A stretch of DNA of 64,000 bases from assembly GCF_913773635.1 (NCBI RefSeq), contig NZ_CAJYGQ010000009.1:124001-188000 (forward strand). The letters run 5' to 3'. Of the stretch, positions 1 through 9,668 are shown piece after piece. The notes under the pieces are model-generated. The model was given only the letters and a program-made list of their open reading frames with translations. It did not search any database and was not told where the DNA came from. This stretch comes from an uncultured Mucilaginibacter sp. (lineage in GTDB: Bacteria > Bacteroidota > Bacteroidia > Sphingobacteriales > Sphingobacteriaceae). Made by a program: the position numbers and the translations under genes. Position 1 is the first letter of the stretch, and every line of letters begins with the position of its first letter.

Positions 1-378
1 ATTATTTTCGTAAATGCCGTTTTGATCAAAGTTTACAACATTTTTTGATGGTGAACGCTTGTAGCCTGCCTTAATCTTTGCATCACAAAGCTGGTCAATC
101 AATTCGTCCATATCACTGTCTGCAAGGGCTTCGCCATAAATAATAATACGGTAAGGTTTGTTATTAGCATTATAGTTTATAAGCACACGCGCGTTAACCT
201 CCTTATCGCCAACAAATATGGTTGTTTCGGTATTGCCTTTATATTTTTGATATAGACGATCAATGTCTGATGCGGCTGTTTGTGCCTTTACCTGCAACGA
301 AAAAAATACAGCACAAAGCGCCATTATTGCCTTAAATATGTATGTTTTGCTTATTGAAGGTAAATATCTATTTATCAT
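1..378 (-). CDS. Secreted protein of unknown function, truncated by the window edge
   Basis: An open frame runs from an ATG at 378 to the left edge with no stop, so only the first 126 residues are visible. The start MINRYLPSISKTYIFKAIMA is followed by a hydrophobic stretch ending in VKAQT, which reads as a Sec signal peptide with cleavage near residue 33. The mature part is charged and lacks membrane segments. I recognise no family or catalytic motif. The gene is divergent from the lyase at 595, with about 216 bases between them. Confidence 0.7.
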   Translation of the reverse strand, partial: MINRYLPSISKTYIFKAIMALCAVFFSLQVKAQTAASDIDRLYQKYKGNTETTIFVGDKEVNARVLINYNANNKPYRIIIYGEALADSDMDELIDQLCDAKIKAGYKRSPSKNVVNFDQNGIYENN

Positions 379-594
379 GATACAATTATAGCAGATTAGT
401 GTTAAACGCCATCAAAAAATCACGGTTTTAACCTTGTAACACTTTTTATGGTTCAGACTACAATTCGTTTTAATGGATTAACTGCAACAGCATATCACAA
501 AATAGTTACAAGTAAAACCCCATAGTACAGCACAGTTACACACCTGTGCAATATTATTTTAGTGCAAATTATAACCAGACTTACTAACCAAATT
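379..594. promoter_or_regulatory. Divergent intergenic region
   Basis: These 216 AT-rich bases separate two divergent genes and must hold both promoters. I found no exact TAnnTTTG element and no convincing inverted repeat. The carbohydrate-region promoter box described at 48735, 56185 and 59887 is absent here. Confidence 0.4.
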
Positions 595-2496
595 ATGCGA
601 TTTAATTTCATTGCAGCATGCTCGGCATGCCTGCTGTCTTTTATTACTTATCAAACCGCCCTTTCACAACGTATAATGGAAAAACTAGGGCGTGGCGTAG
701 TAGCAATTAACCAGGGAGGTGGCAAAATTTATGTGGGCTGGCGCATGCTAGGTACTGATCCTGATAATATTGCCTTTAATTTATACAAGAGGACAGGCAA
801 CAAAGCGGCCGTTAAACTTAACTCTTTTCCTATCACTACAACCACAAATTACGTTGATAGTAATGTCGACTCTACCGTAGCAACCAGCTATTTTGTAAAA
901 ACGGTTTTAAATGGAAAGGAATCAGAAGTTAGTAAGCCGTTTGTTTTACCGGCAAATAACGGTGCTAAGCCTTACCTTTCAATACCGCTGCAAACCATGG
1001 CTGGTTATAAACCTAACGACGCATCTGTTGGTGATTTGGATGGCGATGGTGATTACGAAATAATTTTGCATCAGGTAAGTCGCGGACATGATAATTCGCA
1101 CAACGGATTTACATCAAATCCTATTTTGGAAGCTTACAAACTCAACGGCACCATGTTGTGGCGTATTGATTTAGGGCGTAACATACGGGAGGGTGCGCAT
1201 TATACCCAATTTATGGTTTATGATTTTGATGGAGACGGTAAAGCCGAGATTGCCTGCAAAACCGCTGATGGTACTATTGATGGCCAAGGCAAGGTAATAG
1301 GCGATTCAACCAAAACATGGCGTAACGAAAACGGGCATATTTTAAGCGGCCCGGAGTATTTAACCATTTTTAACGGACAAACAGGTGCCGCCATTAACAC
1401 CACAGGTTTTGTTGCGGTACGTCATCCTGATACTGAAAACCCGACCACCGAACAGTTAAAAGCAGTTTGGGGCGATGGCAGAGGCAACAGAAGTGACCGT
1501 TTCCTTGCCGCTGTGGCCTACCTCGATGGCAAGCACCCGAGTTTAATAATGTGCCGTGGCTACTATACCCGCACAGTTATTGTTGCCTGGGACTTCCAAA
1601 AAGGCAAGTTAAAACAGCGCTGGTTATTTGATAGCGACGCAAATGCTGAAAACCGTCGTTTCCGCGGACAGGGAAATCATAATTTGACCATTGCCGATGT
1701 TGACAATGACGGCAAAGATGAAATTGTATACGGAGCCATGGTGGTTGATGATAACGGCAAAGGTATTTACAGTACCGGCACTGGACACGCTGATGCATTG
1801 CATGTATCTGATTTAGATCCGAATCGTCCGGGACTAGAGGTTTTTGACATCCAGGAACGCTTTGGTGATGCAGGTGCAAACTTCAGGGATGCGCGTACCG
1901 GTGAAATTATATGGAAAATTCCGTCGGTTAAAGCGGGTGAAGATGGTGAAGGGCCTGGAAGAGGCTTATCATTAGATGTTGACCCACGTTACCCGGGCTT
2001 CGAATCGTGGGTTGCCGGTGCAGGCATCAGCGGCATGTTTGATGTTAAGGGAAATAAAATATCTGAACGCAACCCTTCAGTTAACTTTGGAATATTTTGG
2101 GATGATGACATGCTAAGCGAACTATTGGATGGCACGCGCATTACCAAATGGGACTATCAAAATTCAAAGGCAGACATGTTGTTCAACGCCGCCAATTATG
2201 ATTGTGTAAGCAACAACGGCACTAAGCAAAATCCGGTACTTAGCGGTGATATATTGGGCGATTGGCGCGAAGAAGCCATTTACGCTACACGCGATGGAAA
2301 AGAATTGCGAATTTTCACTACTACTATTCCAGCTAAGAACCGTTTTTACACCTTCATGCACGACCCCCAATACCGCCTAAGCATTGCCTGGCAAAACGTT
2401 GCCTACAATCAGCCGCCACATACCAGCTTTTTTATTGGCAAAGACATGAAAACACCACCTAAGCCAAACATAATGGTTGTTGATGTTAAGAAATAA
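595..2496 (+). CDS. Rhamnogalacturonan lyase, polysaccharide lyase family 11
   Basis: The protein is predicted to cut the rhamnogalacturonan I backbone of pectin by beta-elimination, outside the cytoplasm. An N-terminal beta domain (about 30-130) precedes a beta-propeller carrying repeated calcium-binding loops: DLDGDGDYE near 147, DFDGDGKAE near 210 and DVDNDGKDE near 368. These loops and the overall length (633 residues) fit PL11. The frame extends upstream to a GTG at 562, but the ATG at 595 gives a clean signal peptide (MRFNFIAACSACLLSF ending at SQ), so I prefer it. No SusC/SusD pair or other pectin gene lies beside it. The rhamnose-mutarotase-family protein at 44921 is far away. Confidence 0.9.
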   Translation: MRFNFIAACSACLLSFITYQTALSQRIMEKLGRGVVAINQGGGKIYVGWRMLGTDPDNIAFNLYKRTGNKAAVKLNSFPITTTTNYVDSNVDSTVATSYFVKTVLNGKESEVSKPFVLPANNGAKPYLSIPLQTMAGYKPNDASVGDLDGDGDYEIILHQVSRGHDNSHNGFTSNPILEAYKLNGTMLWRIDLGRNIREGAHYTQFMVYDFDGDGKAEIACKTADGTIDGQGKVIGDSTKTWRNENGHILSGPEYLTIFNGQTGAAINTTGFVAVRHPDTENPTTEQLKAVWGDGRGNRSDRFLAAVAYLDGKHPSLIMCRGYYTRTVIVAWDFQKGKLKQRWLFDSDANAENRRFRGQGNHNLTIADVDNDGKDEIVYGAMVVDDNGKGIYSTGTGHADALHVSDLDPNRPGLEVFDIQERFGDAGANFRDARTGEIIWKIPSVKAGEDGEGPGRGLSLDVDPRYPGFESWVAGAGISGMFDVKGNKISERNPSVNFGIFWDDDMLSELLDGTRITKWDYQNSKADMLFNAANYDCVSNNGTKQNPVLSGDILGDWREEAIYATRDGKELRIFTTTIPAKNRFYTFMHDPQYRLSIAWQNVAYNQPPHTSFFIGKDMKTPPKPNIMVVDVKK

Positions 2497-2524
2497 GAAT
2501 TCCTGGTTAAAATAGAATATAAGC

Positions 2525-2553
2525 AATCCGGCACTTACCTAAGTGGCCGGATT
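2525..2553 (+). terminator. Hairpin downstream of the lyase
   Basis: The arms AATCCGGCACTTA and TAAGTGGCCGGATT pair with one bulged base about 30 bases after the lyase stop. No T-run follows, so it may be an RNA-stabilising hairpin or a weak terminator. Confidence 0.45.
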
Positions 2554-2635
2554 ACCTAAACACAATATCCTTAAACTTTAAATTTCAGTAACGCCTTAAA
2601 GTAAACAAAGAGCATCTTTTGTATATTATAAATAC

Positions 2636-2860
2636 ATGGTTAAATACCACAATTTGAGCGGCAACTCAGGCGTTGAAGCTTATGAAACTGGCAACGATAA
2701 TATAAAAATACGTTTCAAAGGTGGCGATGTTTATTTGTATTCATACACAAAGCCCGGGAAACGTCATGTTGAGCAAATGAAGCGTCTCGCAACTATTGGA
2801 GAGGGTCTTGCAACATACATTTCCCGCAGTGTAAAAAACAACTTCGAAGCCAAATTATAA
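2636..2860 (+). CDS. Small KTSC-like domain protein
   Basis: This 74-residue protein contains a run resembling the KTSC domain: an N-terminal strand around NSGVEAYETGNDNIKIRFKG, then a GGDVYLYSYTKP turn, then a helix and ISRSVKNNF at the end. KTSC proteins are small, mostly uncharacterised proteins sometimes linked to nucleic-acid enzymes. It has no signal peptide or membrane segment and is probably cytoplasmic. It lies alone between the lyase and pruA on the same strand. The family call is from pattern only. Confidence 0.55.
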   Translation: MVKYHNLSGNSGVEAYETGNDNIKIRFKGGDVYLYSYTKPGKRHVEQMKRLATIGEGLATYISRSVKNNFEAKL

Positions 2861-2966
2861 TTGGGTGCATTGTTTGAGAATTAGGAGCATTGCGCCGAAA
2901 TACTTTATTGAACACCTAAACAAAGCAATTGCTACGTAATTTTATATGGCTATGTTTAAGATATTG

Positions 2967-2995
2967 TTGGTAATACATATTAACCCGTATCTTTG
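2967..2995 (+). promoter_or_regulatory. Promoter of pruA
   Basis: A perfect Bacteroidota -7 element, TATCTTTG (2988-2995), lies 20 bases before the pruA ATG. A TTG at 2967-2969 lies 18 bases upstream of it, close to the usual -33 spacing. The predicted leader is only about 12 bases. Confidence 0.7.
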
Positions 2996-3014
2996 TATGT
3001 AAATAGATAAGCCT

Positions 3015-4649
3015 ATGTTAAAAGGATTTTTTAATGTACCGGCACCTCAAAATGAGCCGGTTTTAAATTACGGTCCGCGTAGTATTGAGCGTGCCGCTTT
3101 AAAAGCTGCCCTGGCCGAAGGCCGTGCGCAGGTTATTGATATACCTATGTATATTGGTGGCGAAGAGGTGCGTACAGGCAAAACGCTTGAAGTACGTCCT
3201 CCGCATGATCATAAACACTTATTGGCTAACGCTCATGAAGGTGATGCAAGCCATGTAAAAGCTGCGATAGATGCGGCTTTAGCTGCCAAAGAAAACTGGG
3301 AAACCATGCCTTGGGAGCAACGCGCCGCCATATTTTTAAAAGCTGCCGATTTGTTGGCCGGTCCTTACCGTGCTAAAATCAATGCAGCTACTATGTTGGG
3401 TCAATCCAAAAATGCTTACCAGGCTGAAATAGATGCGGCATGTGAGTTTATAGACTTTTTGCGCTTCAACGTGCAATACATGACCGAGATTTATGCACAG
3501 CAGCCCATTTCATCTAAAGGAGTATGGAACAGGGTTGAACACCGCCCGCTGGAAGGATTTGTTTTTGCAATCACTCCTTTCAACTTCACCGCTATTGCCG
3601 GCAACCTTTGCGCCGCCCCTGCTCTTATGGGCAACGTGGTGGTTTGGAAGCCCGCGCCTACCCAGCTTTATGCTGCCAATGTAATTATGCAGGTTTTTAA
3701 TGAAGCAGGTGTACCTCCGGGTGTAATAAATATGATAAATGTTGACGGCCCTGTTGCCGGCGACGTAATTTTTACCCACCGGGATTTTGCTGGTTTACAT
3801 TTCACAGGCTCTACCCACGTTTTCCAGAATTTATGGAAGATAATTGGTAACAACATCAGCAATTACCGTAGTTATCCACGTATTGTGGGCGAAACAGGCG
3901 GTAAGGATTTTGTACTTGCTCACCCAAGCGCTAACGCCGAAGTGGTAGCTACCGCTTTAGTACGTGGTGCGTTTGAATACCAGGGACAAAAATGTTCAGC
4001 TGCTTCACGTGCTTATATTGCCAGGTCAATATGGCCTGCCGTGAAAGAAAAGATGATTGCTGATATTGCAAGCTTTAAAGTTGGGCCTACAGAAGATTTC
4101 GAAAACTTTGTAAATGCGGTAATTACCGAGGCGTCATTTGATAAACTGGCAAAGTACATTGATGAAGCAAAAGCTAACCCTGATGTTGACATTATTACTG
4201 GTGGAACTTATGATAAGTCGGTTGGGTACTTTGTGCAGCCTACGGTAATCCAGGTTCAGGACCCTTACTACGTAACCATGTGCGAGGAGCTGTTTGGCCC
4301 GGTGTTAAGTGTTTATGTTTACGAAGATGAGCAGTTTGAGGAGATCATGAATATCATCGACAATACCTCTCCTTATGCATTAACGGGCTCAATAATTGCG
4401 CAAGACCGTTACGCGGTTACACAAGCTACTACCCGATTAAGAAACGCGGCAGGTAACTTTTATATAAATGATAAGCCTACAGGTGCTGTAGTTGGCCAGC
4501 AACCTTTTGGTGGTGCGCGTGGCTCAGGCACTAATGATAAAGCGGGTTCAATGCAAAATTTACTGCGCTGGTCGTCACCACGTACCATTAAGGAAACTTT
4601 TGATCCGCCTAAAGATTACCGTTACCCATTTTTAGATAAAGAGGTATAA
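3015..4649 (+). CDS. pruA: 1-pyrroline-5-carboxylate dehydrogenase
   Basis: This cytoplasmic enzyme oxidises L-glutamate gamma-semialdehyde, which equilibrates with 1-pyrroline-5-carboxylate, to L-glutamate using NAD+. It is the second step of proline breakdown. The 544-residue protein is a full-length aldehyde dehydrogenase: the N-terminal extension is followed by the NAD-binding stretch AITPFNFTAIAGN (about 185-197), the general-base glutamate in VGETGGKD (Glu293), and the catalytic cysteine in EYQGQKCSAASR (Cys327). It matches the single-function P5C dehydrogenase type. No proline dehydrogenase lies next to it. It has its own promoter and is followed by a strong terminator. Confidence 0.95.
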   Translation: MLKGFFNVPAPQNEPVLNYGPRSIERAALKAALAEGRAQVIDIPMYIGGEEVRTGKTLEVRPPHDHKHLLANAHEGDASHVKAAIDAALAAKENWETMPWEQRAAIFLKAADLLAGPYRAKINAATMLGQSKNAYQAEIDAACEFIDFLRFNVQYMTEIYAQQPISSKGVWNRVEHRPLEGFVFAITPFNFTAIAGNLCAAPALMGNVVVWKPAPTQLYAANVIMQVFNEAGVPPGVINMINVDGPVAGDVIFTHRDFAGLHFTGSTHVFQNLWKIIGNNISNYRSYPRIVGETGGKDFVLAHPSANAEVVATALVRGAFEYQGQKCSAASRAYIARSIWPAVKEKMIADIASFKVGPTEDFENFVNAVITEASFDKLAKYIDEAKANPDVDIITGGTYDKSVGYFVQPTVIQVQDPYYVTMCEELFGPVLSVYVYEDEQFEEIMNIIDNTSPYALTGSIIAQDRYAVTQATTRLRNAAGNFYINDKPTGAVVGQQPFGGARGSGTNDKAGSMQNLLRWSSPRTIKETFDPPKDYRYPFLDKEV

Positions 4650-4687
4650 CAGTGCTTGACACTCTTATCAGTGTTTAAGTATCAACA

Positions 4688-4727
4688 CAAAAAGGTCATT
4701 TCGTTTTAAACTGAAATGACCTTTTTG
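4688..4727. terminator. Bidirectional terminator between pruA and the small acidic gene
   Basis: A perfect 15-bp inverted repeat (4688-4702 with 4713-4727, core AAAAAGGTCATTTC) encloses a 10-base loop. T-runs flank it on both strands, so it can terminate pruA and the convergent gene at 4762. Confidence 0.9.
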
Positions 4728-4761
4728 TTTACTTTAAAGTTTTAGGAATAGAACAATACTA

Positions 4762-4980
4762 TTATTCTTCTCCCTCTTCAGTTTTATCTGCAATTCCTGC
4801 ATCCACGTTTAATTCGTATGATGGCGTTGATGCATCATAGGCGTGCTGCCAGGCTTCCATTTCGCCGGCATCTTTATTCTCAACATCATGGGCGTTGCCC
4901 AATTCAGTATCTTCAGGATTACGGGTGCTTGCCTTTTGATTCTCCTCCTCGTTTATTGGTGTGGTGTTTTCAGCTTCCAT
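4762..4980 (-). CDS. Small acidic, probably disordered protein
   Basis: This 72-residue protein starts with ATG at 4980 and is very rich in Glu, Asp and Asn, with almost no hydrophobic core, so it is probably intrinsically disordered. It contains one short aromatic patch (MEAWQHAYDAS, about 41-51). No signal peptide or known domain is visible. A bidirectional terminator sits just downstream of its stop, which supports real transcription. Function unknown. Confidence 0.55.
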   Translation of the reverse strand: MEAENTTPINEEENQKASTRNPEDTELGNAHDVENKDAGEMEAWQHAYDASTPSYELNVDAGIADKTEEGEE

Positions 4981-5107
4981 CGTTGTATAGTTTTAAATTA
5001 TAAGTAAACGATGCATTAAATTGTTTTGATAATTGTGGAGCCGCCCAATAACGAGCCGGCTAAACGCGATAAACAATTAGTTTGTTGAGGCTGTTAAATA
5101 AAGTAAT

Positions 5108-5665
5108 ATGGAAGCACAAAAAATAATTAATTGCAGCGATGTGAATGATAGCTGGCAACAAATTGAAGCTGACTTAAAAGCCGACCAAGGGATGCTTAAT
5201 TACGAAGCTTTAATAAACCAGGATGGCAAAACCATTAAACTATACATTGATATTGATCTGGGCGGCGGATTTGAAGGCGGATCAGAAATAACACAGCTGT
5301 CTGCTCCATTAACTCTGGCTACGCCTTTTAGGTTTGCACTGCATGATGAAGATTTCCTCGATTCAATTGGCAAGTTTTTAGGCATGGACGATTTGCATAC
5401 CGGCTATCCTGAATTTGATAAGCACGTTATCATAAAAACAAATTATGAAACGCGGCTTAGAGAACTGTTTGCTAATCCGGAGTTACGTAGCGTGTTTACT
5501 AATTTAAAAGACTTTGATTTTGGCATACACACACATACCCCAGAGGGTAGTGATGAAGAGCAACCTTACCTGGAACTAAATGTAAATTTGGGTTTAACCG
5601 CGCCTGAACTGTTAAAACCTGTATATATGGCTTTTTGCCAGGTGCTGGCAGAGCTGGAAAAGTAA
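5108..5665 (+). CDS. Conserved-looking cytoplasmic protein of unknown function
   Basis: This 185-residue protein has an ATG start and no signal peptide, membrane span or catalytic motif that I recognise. It is acidic and has alternating beta-strand-like stretches (KTIKLYIDIDLGGGFEGG near 40-57; QPYLELNVNLGLTAPELL near 153-170), suggesting an alpha/beta fold. It is convergent with the acetyltransferase at 5673, with only 7 bases between the stops. Function unknown. Confidence 0.6.
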   Translation: MEAQKIINCSDVNDSWQQIEADLKADQGMLNYEALINQDGKTIKLYIDIDLGGGFEGGSEITQLSAPLTLATPFRFALHDEDFLDSIGKFLGMDDLHTGYPEFDKHVIIKTNYETRLRELFANPELRSVFTNLKDFDFGIHTHTPEGSDEEQPYLELNVNLGLTAPELLKPVYMAFCQVLAELEK

Positions 5666-5672
5666 TAATTAG

Positions 5673-6251
5673 TTATGTCCAACGCTGTTTAACAAATGTA
5701 GCAGGGTTACCCCTATAAATTCCGTTACCGGCAATATTAGTGGTGACTATGCTACCGGCAGTTATTACACTATCAGTGCCGATAGTAACACCCGGCCCTA
5801 CAAAGCATGATGCTCCAACCCAGCAACCATCCATAAGCGTTATTGAACCATTACGGTAAGGCATGGATGGTTGTTTAAAATCATGGTTACCTCCACAAAT
5901 GAAAGCACGTTGTGATAGGCAAACGTTGTTACCTATTATGGTATTCTCAAAATTTAAGATAAATACTTCTTCCCCAAGCCAGCAGGCATCACCAATTGAA
6001 ATTTTCCAGGGAAAGTGAATATTTACGCGCGGCTTTATATTTACACCGGTACCCACTTTAGCACCAAATAACTTGAGGAGAGCACACTTCAAGCTACTTG
6101 GAAATGGAAACGCTGTTAGAAAGAACATCATCTTGATAAGGTACCAGCTAATTTCTTTAAGTTTACCTGCTCCGCGCTCAAAACCCGCTGCATTGAAGTC
6201 GCCTAACCTTACCCTTGAGGGCTGTGCAGTTTCCTTTAAAATGTCACTCAT
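5673..6251 (-). CDS. WcaF-like polysaccharide O-acetyltransferase
   Basis: This cytoplasmic hexapeptide-repeat (left-handed beta-helix) acetyltransferase of 192 residues closely resembles WcaF of colanic acid synthesis. It should move acetyl from acetyl-CoA to a sugar hydroxyl of the exopolysaccharide repeat unit. The imperfect hexapeptide turns run from about residue 70 to 180, and the likely catalytic histidine is in ICGGNHDF (about 125). It is the last gene of the EPS locus. A hairpin at 6273-6308 separates it from the wzc-like gene, so it may be made at a lower level. Confidence 0.85.
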   Translation of the reverse strand: MSDILKETAQPSRVRLGDFNAAGFERGAGKLKEISWYLIKMMFFLTAFPFPSSLKCALLKLFGAKVGTGVNIKPRVNIHFPWKISIGDACWLGEEVFILNFENTIIGNNVCLSQRAFICGGNHDFKQPSMPYRNGSITLMDGCWVGASCFVGPGVTIGTDSVITAGSIVTTNIAGNGIYRGNPATFVKQRWT

Positions 6252-6272
6252 TTAATAAAATCTTTAAATACA

Positions 6273-6308
6273 AAACCCATTAACCAGCCTAAGCTATGTT
6301 AATGGGTT
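6273..6308 (-). terminator. Hairpin between the tyrosine kinase gene and the wcaF-like gene
   Basis: The arms AAACCCATTAAC (6273-6284) and GTTAATGGGTT (6298-6308) form an 11-bp stem with a 13-base loop. Reading leftwards it is followed by TTTTGTATTT, which fits an intrinsic terminator or attenuator inside the EPS operon. Confidence 0.65.
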
Positions 6309-6325
6309 AATTATTCATTTAATCT

Positions 6326-8728
6326 TTATTTACCGAAAATCTTTCTCCAGAAAGATTTTTTCACCGGCTCATCATCATAATACGGCGAATTGTAATTATA
6401 ATCGGCGTAGTAATAACTATTATAATTCCCTTCAGTACTATCTGCCGAGAAGAAACTTGCTCTGAATGCGTTTGGCTCAAAAGCATTCATAATAATGCTC
6501 GATTTATTCATGCGGTATTCACGGTCAATACGTGCAGGAAGTTTAACAGCGCTTATTTTTGACACACCTGAACGGATCACGAATATGTTAATGTCAGACA
6601 TCTGAATTAACGGAATAGAATCGGAAATCAATCCTACCGGTGCCGTATCAATGATTATATAATCATATTGCTGTCTTAAAATTACCAACAACTCCTTCAT
6701 TTTGTCTCTATGGAGTAACTCCGAGGGATTTGGTGGAATTTTTCCTGAGGATATGAAAGTCAGGTTTTCAATAACAGTTTTGTTAATAATGCTTTCTAAT
6801 GGAGCTTGATTAGATAAATATTCGCTTAAACCCTTATGGTCAGCAGACATATCGAAGGTTTTATGAAGACGTGATCTTCTTAAATCGGCAGCTATAAGCA
6901 CTACCTTTTTGTCCATAAGGCATAAACTGTTCGATAAGTTCACCGATACAAATGATTTACCCTCACCCGCAACCTCAGAGGTTATACAAATAACCTTTGA
7001 TGCCTGATCGGCTTGCATAAAGCTTAGGTTAGTTCTCACAGAGCGTATAGCTTCGGCAAAAGCCGACTTTGAGCTTAAAAGATTTAAACTTTGTTTTTCG
7101 TCTTCATTTAAAACCTCATTGTTCTTTTTTATCATACCTAAAATAGGCACGGTCGAAGCTATTTGTACCTCCGCAGGGTCATGTAAATAAGGGTTTAAGG
7201 CGCGCGCTAAAAAGATTAATCCCAAGCCCAGCATTAACCCAAAAATGATTGCATTTTGGTAAATGCTTGTAGATATAGGGCTAACCAATGCAAAGTTAGG
7301 TTTGGCATTTTCAACAACACTTGCATTAGCTACGGTTGCCGCCCTGCTTATCTCCGACTCAAGCTTTTTCTCGTTAAGATAGGTGTATATCTTTTGTTTG
7401 ATGTCAAAATTGCTTTGCAGGTTAAACAGGTTTTGCTCATCTGTTGGATAGGCGCGCAAATTCTGTTTTAATTTGGCATTTTCATTATCTAAAAATCTTA
7501 TTGTTTTATTATTACGGTCTTTCAACAACCGTATGTTATTCATAGCAGCCCTTTTAATCTCGTTAATTTGATTGTCGATAACCTGAATTAACGAAGATTG
7601 CTCATCAAACTGCTCTAGTTTAACATTACGATCTTTGATAAGATTGTTTAGGTTTGCTATCAACGTGGATAACAAAGATTCCGTTTGGCCACCCAAACCA
7701 AGGTTGAGGGTAATAGCGTTACGGTTCTGTTTCATCTCGGTTTCCAACTGTTGAATATAGAGCTGTTCAATTTCTAATTGATTTTTAGCTTGCTCATTTG
7801 AATTTACCTCCGCTAATAACTGGTTGCCCTTAGCACTAAGGTTAACTATATCATTATTTTTCTTGTAATTCGAAAGCTCATCTTGTGACTTGTTAACCTG
7901 CTGCGAAAATTGCAGTAGCTGGCTATCGATAAAATCAATAGTTTGTGTTGCAGCCTGTTTTTTACGACCGGCGTCGTTTTTAATGTACTCCTCAATAATG
8001 GTATTCAAAATATCGGCAATCAATACCGGGTTAGGCCCTGATAATCTGAGCGACATAATTTTGGTTTTGCCACCAGGTGTTATACTATAACCCCTTCTTA
8101 CTTCATTAACCAGTTCAGGTACCGTATTGAAATGAATGCGGTAGGTATGGCTACCCATATTTAAACCACTACGGATAATAAACTTAAGCTGATCAAAGGT
8201 GATCATCTGTCCAAATTTATAATTGCGTTTCACCTCATCGCCACCTTTTTCGTAAGCCAGGGTAAAGCTTGCACCATCTTTACGTGTAACCTCAAAATCA
8301 GGCACGCCGCGCAACAAACTATCTGCTGAAACAATCTCAATAGGGAAAGGCTTTTGCGGATAAATATTTACGTCCTTAACACGGCCCTTAGTGTAATAGG
8401 TAACCGGATAATCAAGATTATTAACTGCACTCTCTAACAAGCTTTGCGACTTTAAAATAAACATTTCTGTTTCATTTTCGTCACTTGCTGATTGATCTCC
8501 AAGGTTTACCAATTCAGTAAACTCGGTTTTGGTTTCGGCCATACGAATGATAGCCGTAGTAGCATAAATTTCTTTAGCAAATTTCAGGTAAACATATGCC
8601 CCTGCTAGCATTATCGCTATACAGGCAACTATCCAATACCATTTGCTAAGAAATACACGAAGGATTTTCCCTATGTTAATCTTACCACCTGCCGGCTCAT
8701 TTTCAATTTCGGCACTTCTATCTTCCAT
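6326..8728 (-). CDS. Wzc-like polysaccharide co-polymerase with tyrosine autokinase domain
   Basis: This inner-membrane protein (800 residues) controls chain length and export of Wzy-dependent polysaccharide with the Wza-like channel next door. It has a membrane span at about 31-52, a Wzz-type periplasmic region with long coiled coils (about 240-450) and a second span near 489-510. The cytoplasmic BY-kinase follows: Walker A SEVAGEGKS (about 584-592), Walker A' VVLIAADLRR (about 609-618) and Walker B YDYIIIDTAPV (about 688-698). The C-terminus carries a tyrosine cluster of eight Tyr between about 769 and 784, the expected autophosphorylation sites. It lies 42 bases after the wza-like gene. 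Confidence 0.92.
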   Translation of the reverse strand: MEDRSAEIENEPAGGKINIGKILRVFLSKWYWIVACIAIMLAGAYVYLKFAKEIYATTAIIRMAETKTEFTELVNLGDQSASDENETEMFILKSQSLLESAVNNLDYPVTYYTKGRVKDVNIYPQKPFPIEIVSADSLLRGVPDFEVTRKDGASFTLAYEKGGDEVKRNYKFGQMITFDQLKFIIRSGLNMGSHTYRIHFNTVPELVNEVRRGYSITPGGKTKIMSLRLSGPNPVLIADILNTIIEEYIKNDAGRKKQAATQTIDFIDSQLLQFSQQVNKSQDELSNYKKNNDIVNLSAKGNQLLAEVNSNEQAKNQLEIEQLYIQQLETEMKQNRNAITLNLGLGGQTESLLSTLIANLNNLIKDRNVKLEQFDEQSSLIQVIDNQINEIKRAAMNNIRLLKDRNNKTIRFLDNENAKLKQNLRAYPTDEQNLFNLQSNFDIKQKIYTYLNEKKLESEISRAATVANASVVENAKPNFALVSPISTSIYQNAIIFGLMLGLGLIFLARALNPYLHDPAEVQIASTVPILGMIKKNNEVLNEDEKQSLNLLSSKSAFAEAIRSVRTNLSFMQADQASKVICITSEVAGEGKSFVSVNLSNSLCLMDKKVVLIAADLRRSRLHKTFDMSADHKGLSEYLSNQAPLESIINKTVIENLTFISSGKIPPNPSELLHRDKMKELLVILRQQYDYIIIDTAPVGLISDSIPLIQMSDINIFVIRSGVSKISAVKLPARIDREYRMNKSSIIMNAFEPNAFRASFFSADSTEGNYNSYYYADYNYNSPYYDDEPVKKSFWRKIFGK

Positions 8729-8770
8729 AAAAGACTTTTATTCTTTATAATTTTATCCGAACAACAAATA

Positions 8771-9583
8771 TTAACGGTTGGAATTGCTCAATCTGTCGAT
8801 AAGCAAACCTGTATTTAACAGCAACGTAAAGGCGCTAAGAAAGGGCAATGTTTGCTGCAATTGCTCAAGTCCCAACGAAAAACGGTTTGGTTGAACGTAA
8901 ACGATATCGTTGTTTTGAAGATAAATTTTATCGCTTGCCAAAACGTCAATGTTTCGCATATTCACATAAATTACCTGAGGGTCTTTAGGGTTACCTCTAA
9001 TAATTTGAACCGTTTTTTTATTAGAGCGAGGCGTTAATCCGCCTGCATCGCCAAGTAATTCAATTAAACTTGTGCGCTCTTTGGTAAGCAAAAAATTACC
9101 TTGCCTGCCTACCTCGCCCAATACTGTTACTTTTGCATTAGTAACCAGTATATTTATAATAGGATCGCGCAGCATAAGCGGCGGTTTTTGATAAAGTTCT
9201 TTAAGCTTGTTCTCAGCTTGTATTATAGTAAGCCCAACCAAATTCACACGACCAATTACCGGCAAAGCCACTGTGCTGTCAACGTCAACCCGGTAAACAA
9301 TTGCCGTTGTAGCAAACTCCATTCCTGATGACAAACCAGATATAAGGTTTGGATTTTGAAGGTTACGGATTGTTATAATATCATTGGTAGAAATTATATG
9401 AGCTTTTTGGTCAGGGTCGCTGCCACGTTGCATCACATAAACATCTTTAACGCTATCAACATTTAACTTTTCACGCGTGTGAAAAAGCGTGTTTTTGGAC
9501 CTGTATGAACATGATGAAAAGAAAATTAGTGCTATAAATAGCCCAAGGAACTGCGCAACAATAGGTAATTTATTGTTTTTCAA
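8771..9583 (-). CDS. Wza-like polysaccharide export lipoprotein
   Basis: This protein is predicted to be the outer-membrane channel for the exopolysaccharide. The N-terminus has a lipoprotein signal ending in FFSSCS, with Cys25 as the lipidation site. A polysaccharide export (Poly_export) domain follows (about 60-150), then an SLBB domain (about 148-235, VTVLGEVGRQGNFLL) and a hydrophobic C-terminal segment (about 242-262). At 270 residues it is shorter than E. coli Wza, as is common in Bacteroidota. The start codon is TTG: the reading frame has no earlier ATG that would keep the lipoprotein signal. Confidence 0.9.
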   Translation of the reverse strand: MKNNKLPIVAQFLGLFIALIFFSSCSYRSKNTLFHTREKLNVDSVKDVYVMQRGSDPDQKAHIISTNDIITIRNLQNPNLISGLSSGMEFATTAIVYRVDVDSTVALPVIGRVNLVGLTIIQAENKLKELYQKPPLMLRDPIINILVTNAKVTVLGEVGRQGNFLLTKERTSLIELLGDAGGLTPRSNKKTVQIIRGNPKDPQVIYVNMRNIDVLASDKIYLQNNDIVYVQPNRFSLGLEQLQQTLPFLSAFTLLLNTGLLIDRLSNSNR

Positions 9584-9668
9584 GAGATTAGATATTTAAA
9601 GTAAGTTGATTAACACTTGTGTAAGTTATTCAAAAAAAACGTGTTGCCGAAAATCAATATAGCCTGAT

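Noticed and set aside
1218..1403. Minus-strand open frames inside the lyase gene and similar shadow frames elsewhere
   Set aside because: They lie inside clearly coding genes, have no protein-family features, and show no promoter or spacing support.
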